NCBI GenBank assembly: GCA_900617975.1
Contig: UZAE01001582.1
Location: 1-12,531 of the forward strand
DNA: 12,531 nt
Direction: 5' to 3'
Origin: Rodentolepis nana
Lineage: Eukaryota; Platyhelminthes; Cestoda; Cyclophyllidea; Hymenolepididae
Positions 1 through 9,459 of the stretch are shown here, in pieces. A program made the position numbers and the translations under genes. The notes below the pieces were generated by a model. It was not told the DNA's origin. It did no database searches and saw nothing but the letters and a program-made list of their open reading frames with translations. Every line of letters begins with the position of its first letter. The first letter of the stretch is position 1.

Positions 1-587
1 ATTGAGTTCACTTATCTCGGAATGACTTTTGTCACAAAGCTAACGTGGATAAGTCACATTGCTAAAATATAAGAACGCGTCACCAATAGACTGAATGTGC
101 TGAAGCGTCTTGCTGGTAGCGTACGGGTCTGTGCGCGCTCAACTCTCAACACCACTTGCAAGATGTTTATTTTGTCAATAATGTTGTATTGCTGTGAGCC
201 ACTCATTACAGCCACAGTGATTACTCTCAAACCACTCGAGAATGCACGCAATTAAGCATAAAGATTAATTTCAATAGTGATACAATCAATATTCACTGAT
301 GCTATGCTCCTAGTTACAGGAAGCACCACAATTTGTTCCATCATAAAAAAAATGATTTGTTTCCATATGAGAAACTTTTGCGCTTTTCAATGGATAAGTT
401 CTTCAACACCTATGAGAATAGATCAAGACATCTGAAAACGCAGTCTGGCCTAATATAGAAAGCCATAGAACTGAAAGATGCATTACAAATCTATGACAAA
501 CAATAAAGCCTACCTCTACCTTTGAATCCATTAGCAGACACTGACGTAGTGTGTTACACCCAACTGCTTGATTCCTTTAGGATATAA
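1..587 (+). pseudogene. Decayed non-LTR retrotransposon reverse transcriptase fragment
   Basis: This is the C-terminal (thumb/connection) part of a reverse transcriptase of the Jockey/I type, cut by the left edge of the window. Frame 1 reads FTYLGMTF, then LTWISHIAK, LNVLKRLAG, MLYCCEPLITAT, and TDAMLLVTG. It has in-frame stops at 70-72, 253-255 and 259-261. At an A8 run (345-352) the reading moves to frame 3 and continues as YEKLLRFSMDKFFNTYE, then KAIELKDALQIYDK and LNPLADTDVVCYTQLLDS. Stops at 456-458 and 504-506 precede the final stop at 585-587. Five premature stops plus a frameshift mean it cannot encode a working enzyme. The YLGMTF...LTW and AxRLI...TDAM order is typical of the segment after the polymerase active site; the catalytic YxDD motif would lie left of the window. 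Similarity to spider elements is from memory. An open frame on the opposite strand (54-251) is a shadow of this fossil. Confidence 0.85.
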
Positions 588-2029
588 AATACCATTCCAG
601 AACAAATGTGTCGTTAACGTTAAATATCCTTTTGAACAAAGTATTTTCATCTATTTCCTTAAATCTTTAATCTTTTGGATCTAAGAACAGCGCGAATAGT
701 TGAGTATCATTAAAGATTTGGTGGTATAAGCCTTGGTGCTGTTTACATTGTCTCATCAAAATATTATTCTATTTATCGAACTAAAGTTTCAAAATAAATG
801 AAATTAAAATATTTTCTTTGTTGATTATGGCTTAATATGCAATATATGGCGCGCATAATACTCAGTCGAGGAGTACAATTTAGATAAAGAAGAATAACTG
901 TTGTTTGGAATACTAAAAATGCCACAGTTTTGCTTAGTGCAAATTGTGAATTGAAATCTAGAAAAGATTCTATAGTTTGCAGCTCTATGTTTCATTGAAT
1001 TTAGGTTCAACTTTCATAATTACCATCTGCTATATTATCGAACCAATGAAATGAAATGTTAAAATATTTTCAAGCAATTTCATGTTCTATTGGAGTAAGG
1101 CAGATCATTAATGCATTTTGATATTTAAAAATTGCAAATTAAGTTATTTAGATAAGCGTTTTCAAATAAAATATGATTAACTCATAAAATTATTAAAATA
1201 TGCTAGTTAAAGACTTTGAAAAATACGGAAATCATGCACCTTACCAGATACTGGCTTTTAAGATGAGATATTGTGATTATAAAAAGACAGAATTGACAAA
1301 ATAAAAAATTAGTTATCCAACATCTAGACAACAGTTAATAGTGATGATAAACTACATCCATCACACAAGTCACGAATTAGAAAATAAATAAAATGTATTG
1401 TTTCTTCCTTTTGCATTGAAAAACACGTACGATTTTACTTATTTTTTCGTTCTAATGACCAACCTGACTGATTCCTGATGAAGTAAATGCATTTATGGAA
1501 AATATCAATATGAAATCCTTAAATAATTATGCGTAAATGATATACCAGTCAAATGGTGTTGTTTTTCAATTCAAATAATTCTATATTTTCTGTAGCATAA
1601 TGCAAAAATTGAAAACAATGTTGATGTTCAGAACTATAACATGTGATCCTATAGCCAAAAACATTCGATCTTTTCTTAAATATTTCAAATAAATAGAAAA
1701 ACTAGCCCTATGGGCTGATATATTGTTTTTAAGAATTGTATGAGCATATATTGTAGTGAATCGGTGAAAATTTTTCTAAATAATAATAATCTTTTCAATA
1801 TGCTGATGTTTTTACGCAAAGCTGTCGAGTGCATCTAGCATTAAACGAAAACCTCACATATTGTATTTGGGATGCGCAAAGAGTAATCGATATGCACTTC
1901 AGATGTCTGATGGAGTTTCTTCATATGAAGATATACGCATACATACAATTATTAATCTTATCAAGACAAACACGACTTTATTCACTTTCGATATTTATTT
2001 TAAGCTCAAAAATTGATTGCGAAAAACCT
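588..2029. other. Gene-free AT-rich stretch
   Basis: I see no supportable gene, RNA or complete mobile element here. The composition is strongly AT-rich with many short A and T runs. A 61-codon minus-strand frame (825-1010) has no recognisable motif and no coding-like composition. Any further 3' part of the retrotransposon that ends at 587 is too decayed to follow. A 94-codon frame begins at 1829 but opens with GTG, not ATG, and runs into the repeat copy starting at 2030. Confidence 0.6.
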
Positions 2030-2346
2030 AAAAATGATATTTACTTAGTGGGAAATAATTTCCCAAATGGATTTTGGACGACACCAATTATTACACTCTT
2101 AACGTTTATCTAGATATTATTTCAATATGAAATATAATTTTTCTATAAATCTCTAGAAATCAGATATTTTAATCAATATTTTAGTTTCGCCATTATTCAT
2201 ATGTACTTAATTTCATTTCTTTGTCACTGAATTTAACTAATTTAAGAATGGTACGAAACAGCTGTTCATAAACGCGTTTTATAATTTTTTTAAGATTTTC
2301 AGATCATGTCATATATTATTTTGCATAAAATGATTCGAATAAAGTG
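2030..2346 (+). repeat. Diverged interspersed repeat, copy A
   Basis: This is a direct, same-orientation copy of the sequence at 7040-7340. In the first 84 bases the two copies differ at 13 positions with no gap. Coordinates stay in exact register (offset 5010) through the shared block TTTAAGAATGGTACGAAACA at 2241-2260. Copy A then carries about 18 extra bases before similarity ends near AAAGTG (2341-2346). The flanks outside do not align. There are no terminal inverted repeats, poly(A) tail or target-site duplication that I can identify, so the family is unknown. It could be a piece of a larger dispersed repeat or an old segmental duplication. A short open frame is shared by both copies (27 codons, ending TAG at 2111-2113). 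Ten of its 11 changed codons alter the amino acid, which argues against it being a conserved exon. Confidence 0.8.
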
Positions 2347-4534
2347 AATTCGTAGCAACGTTGAACGAATATTTGCATGGAGAATTAACTTATTTAGCTC
2401 GTAACACGCTATTTAGGTGTAAACATTTTATTGAAATACATATTCCATTTCGAATGGTGTTTCACACTATCCAAAATATAATTTTCCAGTGTAATTTTTA
2501 TTAAAAAAATGTTAAATACTTCTCTGATTCAAATGTGGCATACGAATTTAATACGAAATAATCACCACTTTTAGTCCACTTTTAGCTCTATTGTGGACCG
2601 CGAAGGAACTCTAATATTTATGCATAGTAGTGGATTGACGATGAGTTCACTTTTTCTTTTGGGTGAGATTCAAAATTAATTCAACAAATTAATAATTATG
2701 TAATTAAATTTCCTTCAAGCAATTGATTTACAGTTAAGGTTTTGTGATTTAGAAGAATAGCTATTCGCTTGCACGTAACAAAGACTTGTTACGAACTAAT
2801 CATATTTAATTCAAGAGGAACGTGTTTTGATCAATTTAATTTTCTTCAATTACGCACCAAGCTCTTTATATACATAACTGAACCTCAATTGTTATCATTT
2901 GCACTACTAAACACGGTAAATGTGTAATTTAAGTCTTATAAAAAATTTAAGACTTCAAATCTGAGACCTCGATGCGAAGGTGTGGAGCTCAAAAAAACTA
3001 TATCACGTCCATCTTTTTGAAGCCGGTAGATATTTCATTGTAACAAATAAAACGCCAAAATAGCGTTTTTAATATGAGGTTTAACTTTATTTTAATATTT
3101 AGAATCCAAAATTGTCCACCTAAAAATTTTAGCAATAACAATATTTAGCTACATTCTAAATTAATCACTTATTAGAGCACATTTAGCAAATCATGCGTGA
3201 TTTGAAGTGTTTACCATTTATGAAGTCTGACCAAACACAGGCATAGAATAGTTTTGGTCGTCTCATGGTGAGTAGTATTTTATATGAAACCGTGTTTTTT
3301 GTCACGAATATATAATAAGATGGATAAATTTGACATATAATTAATTCGAATCACACTCAGTCTTTGATATTTTTTTAAATCATGAAAATTAATTATGTTT
3401 GATTTTACAGAAAAATAATGCAATTAAAACAAACTCACTTGATACGGGCACATTAAATGAAGATATATGAAATTTCAGTTTTAATCACAAATACAGGGAA
3501 CAAGAAAATATACCAAATTATGGCTGGATAGGCAAACAGCACACTATTTGAAAATACTATCGGTAAAATTGACGGTATTTATCAATGAACACTCTATGGT
3601 CTCTAGTGTCACACAGCAATGAACATGACAACATTTATTTAGGTAGATTAGCAACCGATTGAAATCATTTTTATTTCTTATTAGTTTCATGAATAAATGA
3701 AATAAATAGATTGTCAACAACGGCAAAGAAAATTTATTGGAAGGCGGATAACGAAAAGAAGTTAAAAAGAATTTTATTTGACCTAGACTATTCGAAAAGG
3801 ATAGTATTATGCATGCATTGTTTTAATGTGTGAGATATTGATAAATAACATAATTAGCAAAAAAGCATATTACAATATATCTGCCTGACTTTTCGTTAAA
3901 ACAATTCGCTCAACCATACATGTCGATTGACCAGGGAGCGAATATATATATAGCTGAATACAGAAAATGCAAACGTTGCAAGTCCCATTCTGGTGGTGAT
4001 TGCTTGGATATACGTCTATTTGGTTGATCTAATTCATCTAATTACAAGTGGTGGTATAAACATGTCATTTGTGTTACAGTTTACACATTTTCGAAGAGAT
4101 AAGATGTTACTCGTTTATAAATAGTAGTAATATTAAAAAAATATAGTGATAAATTAGCATTTTTATCAATTCTTACTAAATATATACGTTAAGAGATATG
4201 TTAGTGAGTAAGGAAAAAAATAGCGATTTGCTTGGAAATTGTTTTTGATTCATCTTAATTTGGAAGTCTTGCTATCTTAATTAATTGAGCTAAGATGGCT
4301 ATGCCACAAAGGATAGCTAAAACCATAAAATTAAAATTCTTCACTAATGACTAAGTCAAACGAATCCTTACTTGCATACAAAATAACAGCAAACACAAAA
4401 GGTCCGGTACGAGCTCGCCAATAGCCAGTCATTTTAAGTGATTAAAGCAATGTTAATCATTATAACAGTGATTAAGATTTAGGAATTAAACAACTACAAT
4501 AACCAGTCCAGCAAAGTCAATCTCAGTTAACCAC

Positions 4535-4540
<6 letters not shown>
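2347..4540. other. Gene-free AT-rich stretch
   Basis: No gene is supported. Minor structures are a tandem pair of CCACTTTTAG (2565-2574 and 2576-2585) and a small hairpin with 8-bp arms, AAGTCTTA (2931-2938) and TAAGACTT (2948-2955). A short 33-codon minus-strand frame (4331-4432) with a slightly higher GC content is discussed in the findings. A 60-codon minus frame at 3544-3726 shows nothing recognisable. Confidence 0.55.

Positions 4541-4578
<38 letters not shown>
4541..4578. repeat. (AT)19 microsatellite
   Basis: This is an uninterrupted run of 19 AT dinucleotides, preceded by TATATA at 4535-4540. It is a simple sequence repeat and likely to vary in length between individuals. It is self-complementary and could form a cruciform, but nothing in the surroundings suggests a specific role. 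Confidence 0.97.
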
Positions 4579-4580
<2 letters not shown>

Positions 4581-7039
4581 TATACTTTTTGGCCTGAAAT
4601 GTATTTGCGTTTAAATATCACGAGACTAAACAGCCAAAAAAAGAGATTAAAAAATTGTTCAGCAGATTTTTAATTTTTTGAATTGATATGGTGTTCAATG
4701 TGACATTAAAAAAGTTTAAATACAAATTACATGTCACTCAATCTTAAAATGGGTTAATTTCTTTGCGAAGAAACCCAGACGTTAAATATTTTAATTAATG
4801 TCTATAGATTAAGCTGACTGATTGTTTTGAAATAAATTTTATTATGAAAAACATAAATTAGAGATGCAAAACCTATTATAAAAAAGTATGACATCATGTT
4901 ATCAGTGATTATTTTTGCCATTAATTTCATTGTTACTGAGGGACATGGCATACATTTGGCAAGCCCTATGATATTCAAAAAAATTGAAAAAAAATGTTAT
5001 GCTATTACAATAATTATATTTTTTTCAAATTTGGAAGATTTTTAGACAACAAATATTATAAGATGAAACTTCACCTTTAGACCTGAAACATCTTTTGAAA
5101 AAACAATAAGTGTTATTTTGGAAAATCGTCATTTATCGTGAGATGGATGTATGGTCATTGAATGCATTCGTTATTGTATTGCAAACGAACACTTTTGTCA
5201 AAATATGAATATATTTACAATTACATAGAAGGTTGTAAACAGTGGTACGTGCAAATTTTTTTAGAAATATACAGAACTAAAAAACCATTATAGAATAGAA
5301 TTACTTCTATGTTTCTCCATCATATAATCGCATACATTTTAATCTTGACAATTTAACTAAAACAGGTTATTTCAATTGATCTGTAAGACAATATATAGCT
5401 CGACAAAATAAGTTATGTCTATCAAATAAAATCTGAAATCTAAATATGAAGTTATTATGCCAATACTAAAGAGGTTCCGCAATTCGTTATTTTCGCTATT
5501 TAAAATGGCTTTTAATAATGTTTCGTTAGCGAAATCAAAGATCCCTTATTGTTGGAAACCAGCTTTGAAATCTCTGACGTAATTGATCAGCTAACTGTAA
5601 TTAAACAATACCCAAAATATCTCCATTGGCCATCCTAACGTATTGTTATTTGTCGACTAATTTGAATTCGGTTTGGTCTTATTCGAGTTACCCAAAATCA
5701 TGTCACATTATGAGAGAATTATTAAAAAGTTGAGAACGATCATATGGAACCTACGCTGAATTTTACTGATGGAAACTCACATTGTCCCAATAGTGTGTAT
5801 GGGAGTTGGAGATTTCTTAGATTCTTAACTCAACAAATGTAATGGAAATTTGTTAAATTGGAGATAATGGTTTGTCGATAATGCTCTAACAAGCAATGAT
5901 ATTGCATTTTCTTGCTTCAAATGATGTAGTTATTTTGGAAGTAGGAGTGGTTCCATTTCGCAACTTCAGTATATTGCGGACGATCAGTCACACGTATATT
6001 TTATTTACGGATTGCATTACGAACAACACAAAGTCACATTTTGTTCGAATGCTGCAAATGGTTAGCAGCTAGTTAAGAGGTAATTTTTAGGTATATTTTT
6101 TCCAATATATTTAAAATGTCGTAATTGAAAACGAGATGCTGAATAATATGTGAAGGCACAATTTGCCAAAGTGTGTTTCTTTTTACCAGGATTGATCTCA
6201 AACCTCCTACCAACCAATGCATTTTATAAAAAAAATTAATAACTAATAATTGTGGTTATTTCAACTAACCTGGGCTATTAAATCAATTTTATTTTGAAAT
6301 TATTTAAATTTATACCTTTTAATTTAATTTTTTAGGTCTTAGGTTCAAATGCAACGGTTAGTTATTTTGGCATTTAGAGATTCAACAACAAACTAATCAG
6401 TTGTCACGTTCCCTTATGCCTCCTACTAAGCAACTATTTTTTATGCAATTTCATTGATGCTTTAAATAGGCCAAATTGCTAAATCTTTTAGTATTATTGA
6501 TTTCGAAGCTATAAAAAATGAATGATAATCCATGAAATGATGCATCTGACCACGTTTAACTTTTTTTATTATCAATCTTTAATATTTATACAGTAATTAT
6601 TTTTAAAATTAGTAATTAGCCATTCGTTTTCCTCAAAAATTATAATTACCTTGCCCACGTAAATCAAATAAATATAAGCATTAAGATTATCATTTTTTTG
6701 CCTTTATCATGGATGCAAGTTTATTTCAACATCGTTATTATCAATGTTCCCTTTGACGACACAAATCTGTTTCAAAATTGGTAACTGTATCCAGAATTTT
6801 TTGGGTCCAAACTAGGAGAAAATCATGCTAATTAAATGTATCAAGAAAAATTAAAATTTTGTTTAGATTAACAAATTTACTAATACGTTCTCCACTTTAA
6901 GAAAAATTTGTAATTTGAAGTAAAATATTTGAATCAGCCAATTGGGATCAAACTTTGACTAAAAGAAGCCACTCAATTGCGATTTTAGCGACTACGGCTA
7001 TTCAAAATAAACTTTTTAAGTCGATTCCTTATTTACAGC
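4579..7039. other. Gene-free AT-rich stretch
   Basis: No gene or RNA gene is supported. At 5522-5842 one forward frame contains two stretches of about 40 codons without stops, separated by several stops. No family is recognisable and the runs are within what chance allows in such sequence. A GGTTCAAATGC string at 6342-6352 resembles a tRNA B box, but no cloverleaf can be built around it. Just left of the second repeat copy there is an acceptor-like TTATTTACAG ending at 7038. Confidence 0.55.
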
Positions 7040-7340
7040 AAAAATGATATTTTCTTAGTGGGAAATAAATACCCAACAGGATTTTGGACGAAACTAATTA
7101 TTACGCACTTCGCGTTTCTTTAGATACTATTTCACTATGAGATAAAAGTTGTTTATAAATCTTTAGAACTCAGTTAATCTAAACGATATTTTAGCTTTTG
7201 CTTTATACATCTTTACTATATTTCATTTTGTTGCCATTGAATTTAACAAATTTAAGAATGGTACGAAACATCTATGTTTTTTTATAATTTCAAATCATGA
7301 CATATATTCTTTTATTTAAAAACGATTTGACTAAAGTGCA
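7040..7340 (+). repeat. Diverged interspersed repeat, copy B
   Basis: This is the partner of the repeat at 2030-2346, in the same orientation and about 5 kb downstream. Shared landmarks are CTTAGTGGGAAATAA near the left end, GGATTTTGGACGA, and TTTAAGAATGGTACGAAACA at 7251-7270. After these, ATCATG(A/T)CATATATT is also shared, and similarity ends near AAAGTG at 7333-7338. The copy is shorter than its partner because of a deletion (or an insertion in copy A) of about 18 bases in its right part. It has no diagnostic termini, so the class is undetermined. Confidence 0.8.
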
Positions 7341-8600
7341 AATGTAAACTTTACTTATCCAGAAAATTCGCTACATTATGCTAAATTGTTTCCAAGCACT
7401 AACCTTTTCATGTTTTTGTATTGAATCATAAATTGTTGCCAAAACGTCTCGCGATAAATTAAAACAGGCGATTATGTATATCCGTCTTTCAAAATTCTCG
7501 CTTTACGCGTTTGATATCTAACTTCATTCTGTCAGCGTGACATAAAATATGGTTTGATCAAATACACCTAATTGAACTTTTTAGTATACGAGCAGAATGG
7601 ACCACTTGCTGCAAATTATTAGTTGACTGCAATTTAACCTGCAAATAATTTATGTAGATGAATTGAAGTCGTCACTCTCTAAGGAATAAAGTATGGATGG
7701 GAAACAAATTGAATTTTCAATCATCCTTATAATATTCCCGCCAATAAATTTTATCTTAACGTTTAAATGATGTAAATCCAACTTTAGGCAAACCATTTTT
7801 TATCAAACAGACTTCCTAAATTTAAAGAATAATCAGTTTCATCTTTACAATTGTTTATAGTAGGCTGAGTTATGAAATTGACATTTACAAAATTAAATCT
7901 ATTTTGTAAAATTAATTTAAACTCATCGATTGACTGAGAGAGTTTCCAATCCACTTGCAGATTATTACTAGAGTTGGAAAATTCTCTTATCAATATAATT
8001 GAAGAACGTTATCATTTCAAATCTATTAATGATAAGCTAAATTGCTTTTAAAATGTTCATTATCAAGAAAACCCATTTAACTATAATTAATTTACTCCCT
8101 CGGACTTATTCTCAATTAGCAAAACGTTTATTTCGACAGGCCATGTTTGACAAATGGCTCAATGGAAGCAATGCTGATTGGTAATAAAGTTTGAAAATGG
8201 CCAATCAATTAAGGACGATAAATAAATAACTAATGTTAAGCAAAACATTATAATTGTTAATCTTTTTTTTCAATTTTTTGAAAATTGTTGATTACACCAA
8301 ACTCAATAATGACATTATTTTGCCTAACTATTTAATGCATATGTATTGAAGTTTCAAATTTACTTTTCAAAAAGGCTATCTTCCAGGACCTATGAGATTG
8401 ATCAAGATTTTAGGTCCTACATTTTATTGCATTAAGAGGTGTGTTTAAATTGGCCGGATGCAATAAAAATAAATGAGGACCAAATTTTGCATTTAGCTTA
8501 GTAGTCCAAGAACAACATTTTACTTATATCATAGTGCTGCATAGTCATAATCACGACATGCAATAAGACAATTGTTAAAAATGAAATAAACAGAAAGACT
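7341..8600. other. Gene-free AT-rich stretch
   Basis: No gene is supported. A 69-codon minus frame (7784-7993) has no motif, signal peptide or coding-like composition. An inverted repeat TGATTGG (8175-8181) / CCAATCA (8201-8207) with a 19-base spacer puts a CCAAT box on each strand, but no transcription unit can be tied to it. Confidence 0.55.
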
Positions 8601-8643
8601 ATTTATTGTTTATTTATTTATTTATTTGTTTCTTTATTTGTTC
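8601..8643. repeat. Imperfect TTTA-rich simple repeat
   Basis: This tract is built from TTTA units with TTTG and TTTC variants, with the cleanest run around 8610-8627. It is low-complexity sequence. Together with the AT-rich sequence to its right it accounts for the long but non-ATG, Phe/Ile-rich open frame at 8654-8974, which is not considered a gene. Confidence 0.85.
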
Positions 8644-8979
8644 GAGTTAAATTGTGAATATATTTTCATTTAAGGAGCGCATAAGTTCAAGTCATTTCGT
8701 GCTAGGCATTAGTATTATATTCGATACCAAATCTTGCTTCACGTTTCTTTTAATGGGTTATTTTTTCCGATTAATTCATTCGGCTGAACCTCAGTTCATA
8801 ATAATATTATTTGTAGAAGATGGTGACCAAGACTCACATCTTTGTTTTTCAGTTCGTTTTATAATTTTTACAAAAAAAATTATAGCTGTCATTTTTTTCA
8901 ATTTTCGAGTTTATTTAATTATCATCATTAAGCTGAATTTGCACTTTAACCAATCATTTATTTTATTTTTTTGAAACAG

Positions 8980-9019
8980 CCATTGAGAAAGCATTCAGAA
9001 ACCAGGTTGTGCCATCACT
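8980..9019 (+). other. Possible 40-nt exon between consensus splice sites
   Basis: A pyrimidine-rich run with an acceptor (TTTATTTTTTTGAAACAG, AG at 8978-8979) is followed 40 bases later by a perfect donor GTAAGT at 9020-9025. The segment between them has two open frames but no recognisable protein. If real, it would be an internal or leader exon of a transcript that starts further upstream. It cannot easily be joined to the peptide gene at 9086, because the only acceptor-like AG in between (9056-9057) would give an intron of about 38 nt. That is shorter than expected for a spider. The donor also overlaps the TATA box assigned to that gene, so one of the two readings may be accidental. Confidence 0.2.
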
Positions 9020-9024
9020 GTAAG

Positions 9025-9060
9025 TATATATTCGGTTTTCAAAAATAAAGTAGACAGTTA
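9025..9060 (+). promoter_or_regulatory. Core promoter: TATA box and initiator-like motif
   Basis: TATATA at 9025-9030 lies about 31 bases before an initiator-like ACAGTT, with the candidate transcription start at A9056. This is the canonical TATA-to-start distance, and CAGTT matches the arthropod initiator core (TCAGT-type) except for its first base. It would give a leader of only about 30 nt before the ATG at 9086. The assignment follows from spacing and consensus alone. AT-rich DNA produces TATA strings often, so the combined spacing is the real support. Confidence 0.5.
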
Positions 9061-9085
9061 AACTTTTAAACTACTGTATTGTAAA

Positions 9086-9325
9086 ATGATGGCGATTGCC
9101 AACTGCGCTTTTATTGCGATTTTCCTTCTCACTAATGTTATTGACCAAACAAATGCAGCTATGGGCGGATATTATTACGACAGTGTTCAAGGAAGGCACA
9201 TACCATTTGGTGGTGGATCTGCTGGTCCAAGAGAAGATCCCTATGCCAATGGACCAGTTGAAGTAACTTATTATGACCCTGATAGCGGTGAATTCCGTAA
9301 AAAAATGTGGTCTCCGTATGAATAA
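9086..9325 (+). CDS. Small secreted Gly/Tyr/Pro-rich peptide, family unrecognised
   Basis: The 79-residue product has a clear N-terminal signal peptide. Residues 3-19 are hydrophobic (ending FIAIFLLTNV) and cleavage is likely after A24 (TNA|A) or A25. The mature part of about 55 residues has no cysteine (the only Cys, C7, is in the signal), so it is not a disulphide-knot toxin. It is rich in Gly (9), Tyr (7) and Pro (6). It carries a YYD-x3-G motif twice (residues 30-36 and 62-68), a GGGSAG hinge (42-47), and a basic RKK (71-73) just before the C-terminal MWSPYE. The start is the first of two adjacent ATGs. Both have A at -3, and the second, at 9089, also has G at +4. Its base composition is visibly richer in GC than its surroundings. 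It appears intronless and is framed by a TATA box, an initiator and a poly(A) signal. The role is unknown. A secreted structural component (silk, glue or cuticle associated) would fit the composition, but this is inference. An 87-codon frame on the other strand is a shadow. Confidence 0.85.
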   Translation: MMAIANCAFIAIFLLTNVIDQTNAAMGGYYYDSVQGRHIPFGGGSAGPREDPYANGPVEVTYYDPDSGEFRKKMWSPYE

Positions 9326-9448
9326 GGGGGTCAACCAGGCGGATGATACTAGAAAAATTGTCCTTTACGCTGGAAGTGACATTTTTTCATGCCTCAATAA
9401 TTGAATTTTAATCATTACAAATTGTCATGTAAAAACATATAGCCAACA

Positions 9449-9454
9449 AATAAA
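9449..9454 (+). terminator. Poly(A) signal of the secreted-peptide gene
   Basis: A canonical AATAAA lies 123 bases after the stop codon. Cleavage would be expected 10-30 bases further on, giving a transcript of roughly 410-430 nt if it starts near 9056. T-rich sequence (TTGGTTTATTATTTC) follows about 45 bases downstream. This is the first exact AATAAA after the stop, which makes it the best candidate, but no transcript evidence is available. Confidence 0.65.
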
Positions 9455-9459
9455 CAAAC

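Noticed and set aside
1829..2113. 94-codon forward open frame
   Set aside because: It starts at GTG and runs into repeat copy A. The part shared with copy B changes mostly at amino-acid-altering positions, so there is no sign of selection on a protein.
4577..4890. Possible Tc1-like element with inverted ends beside the AT repeat
   Set aside because: Only about nine bases (ATACTTTTT against AAAAAGTAT) match in inverted orientation, no transposase remnant is seen, and an AT-rich background gives such matches freely.
5522..5842. Possible decayed coding region in one forward frame
   Set aside because: Two ~40-codon open runs in the same frame are separated by several stops. No family is recognisable, and such runs are expected by chance at this composition.
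6342..6352. tRNA B-box-like string GGTTCAAATGC
   Set aside because: The flanks do not form a T arm or acceptor stem and no A box is correctly placed.
7784..7993. 69-codon minus-strand open frame
   Set aside because: No motif, signal peptide, promoter or poly(A) signal that stands out; the length is compatible with chance.
8654..8974. 106-codon forward open frame, the longest in the window
   Set aside because: It starts at GTG, which is not a normal eukaryotic start. It is Phe/Ile-rich as expected from T-rich DNA, contains no domain, and its T-rich end looks like the polypyrimidine tract of a splice acceptor.
9071..9334. 87-codon minus-strand open frame over the peptide gene
   Set aside because: It is the antisense shadow of the real gene. 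The forward frame has a signal peptide, promoter signals and a poly(A) signal, and the reverse one has none.
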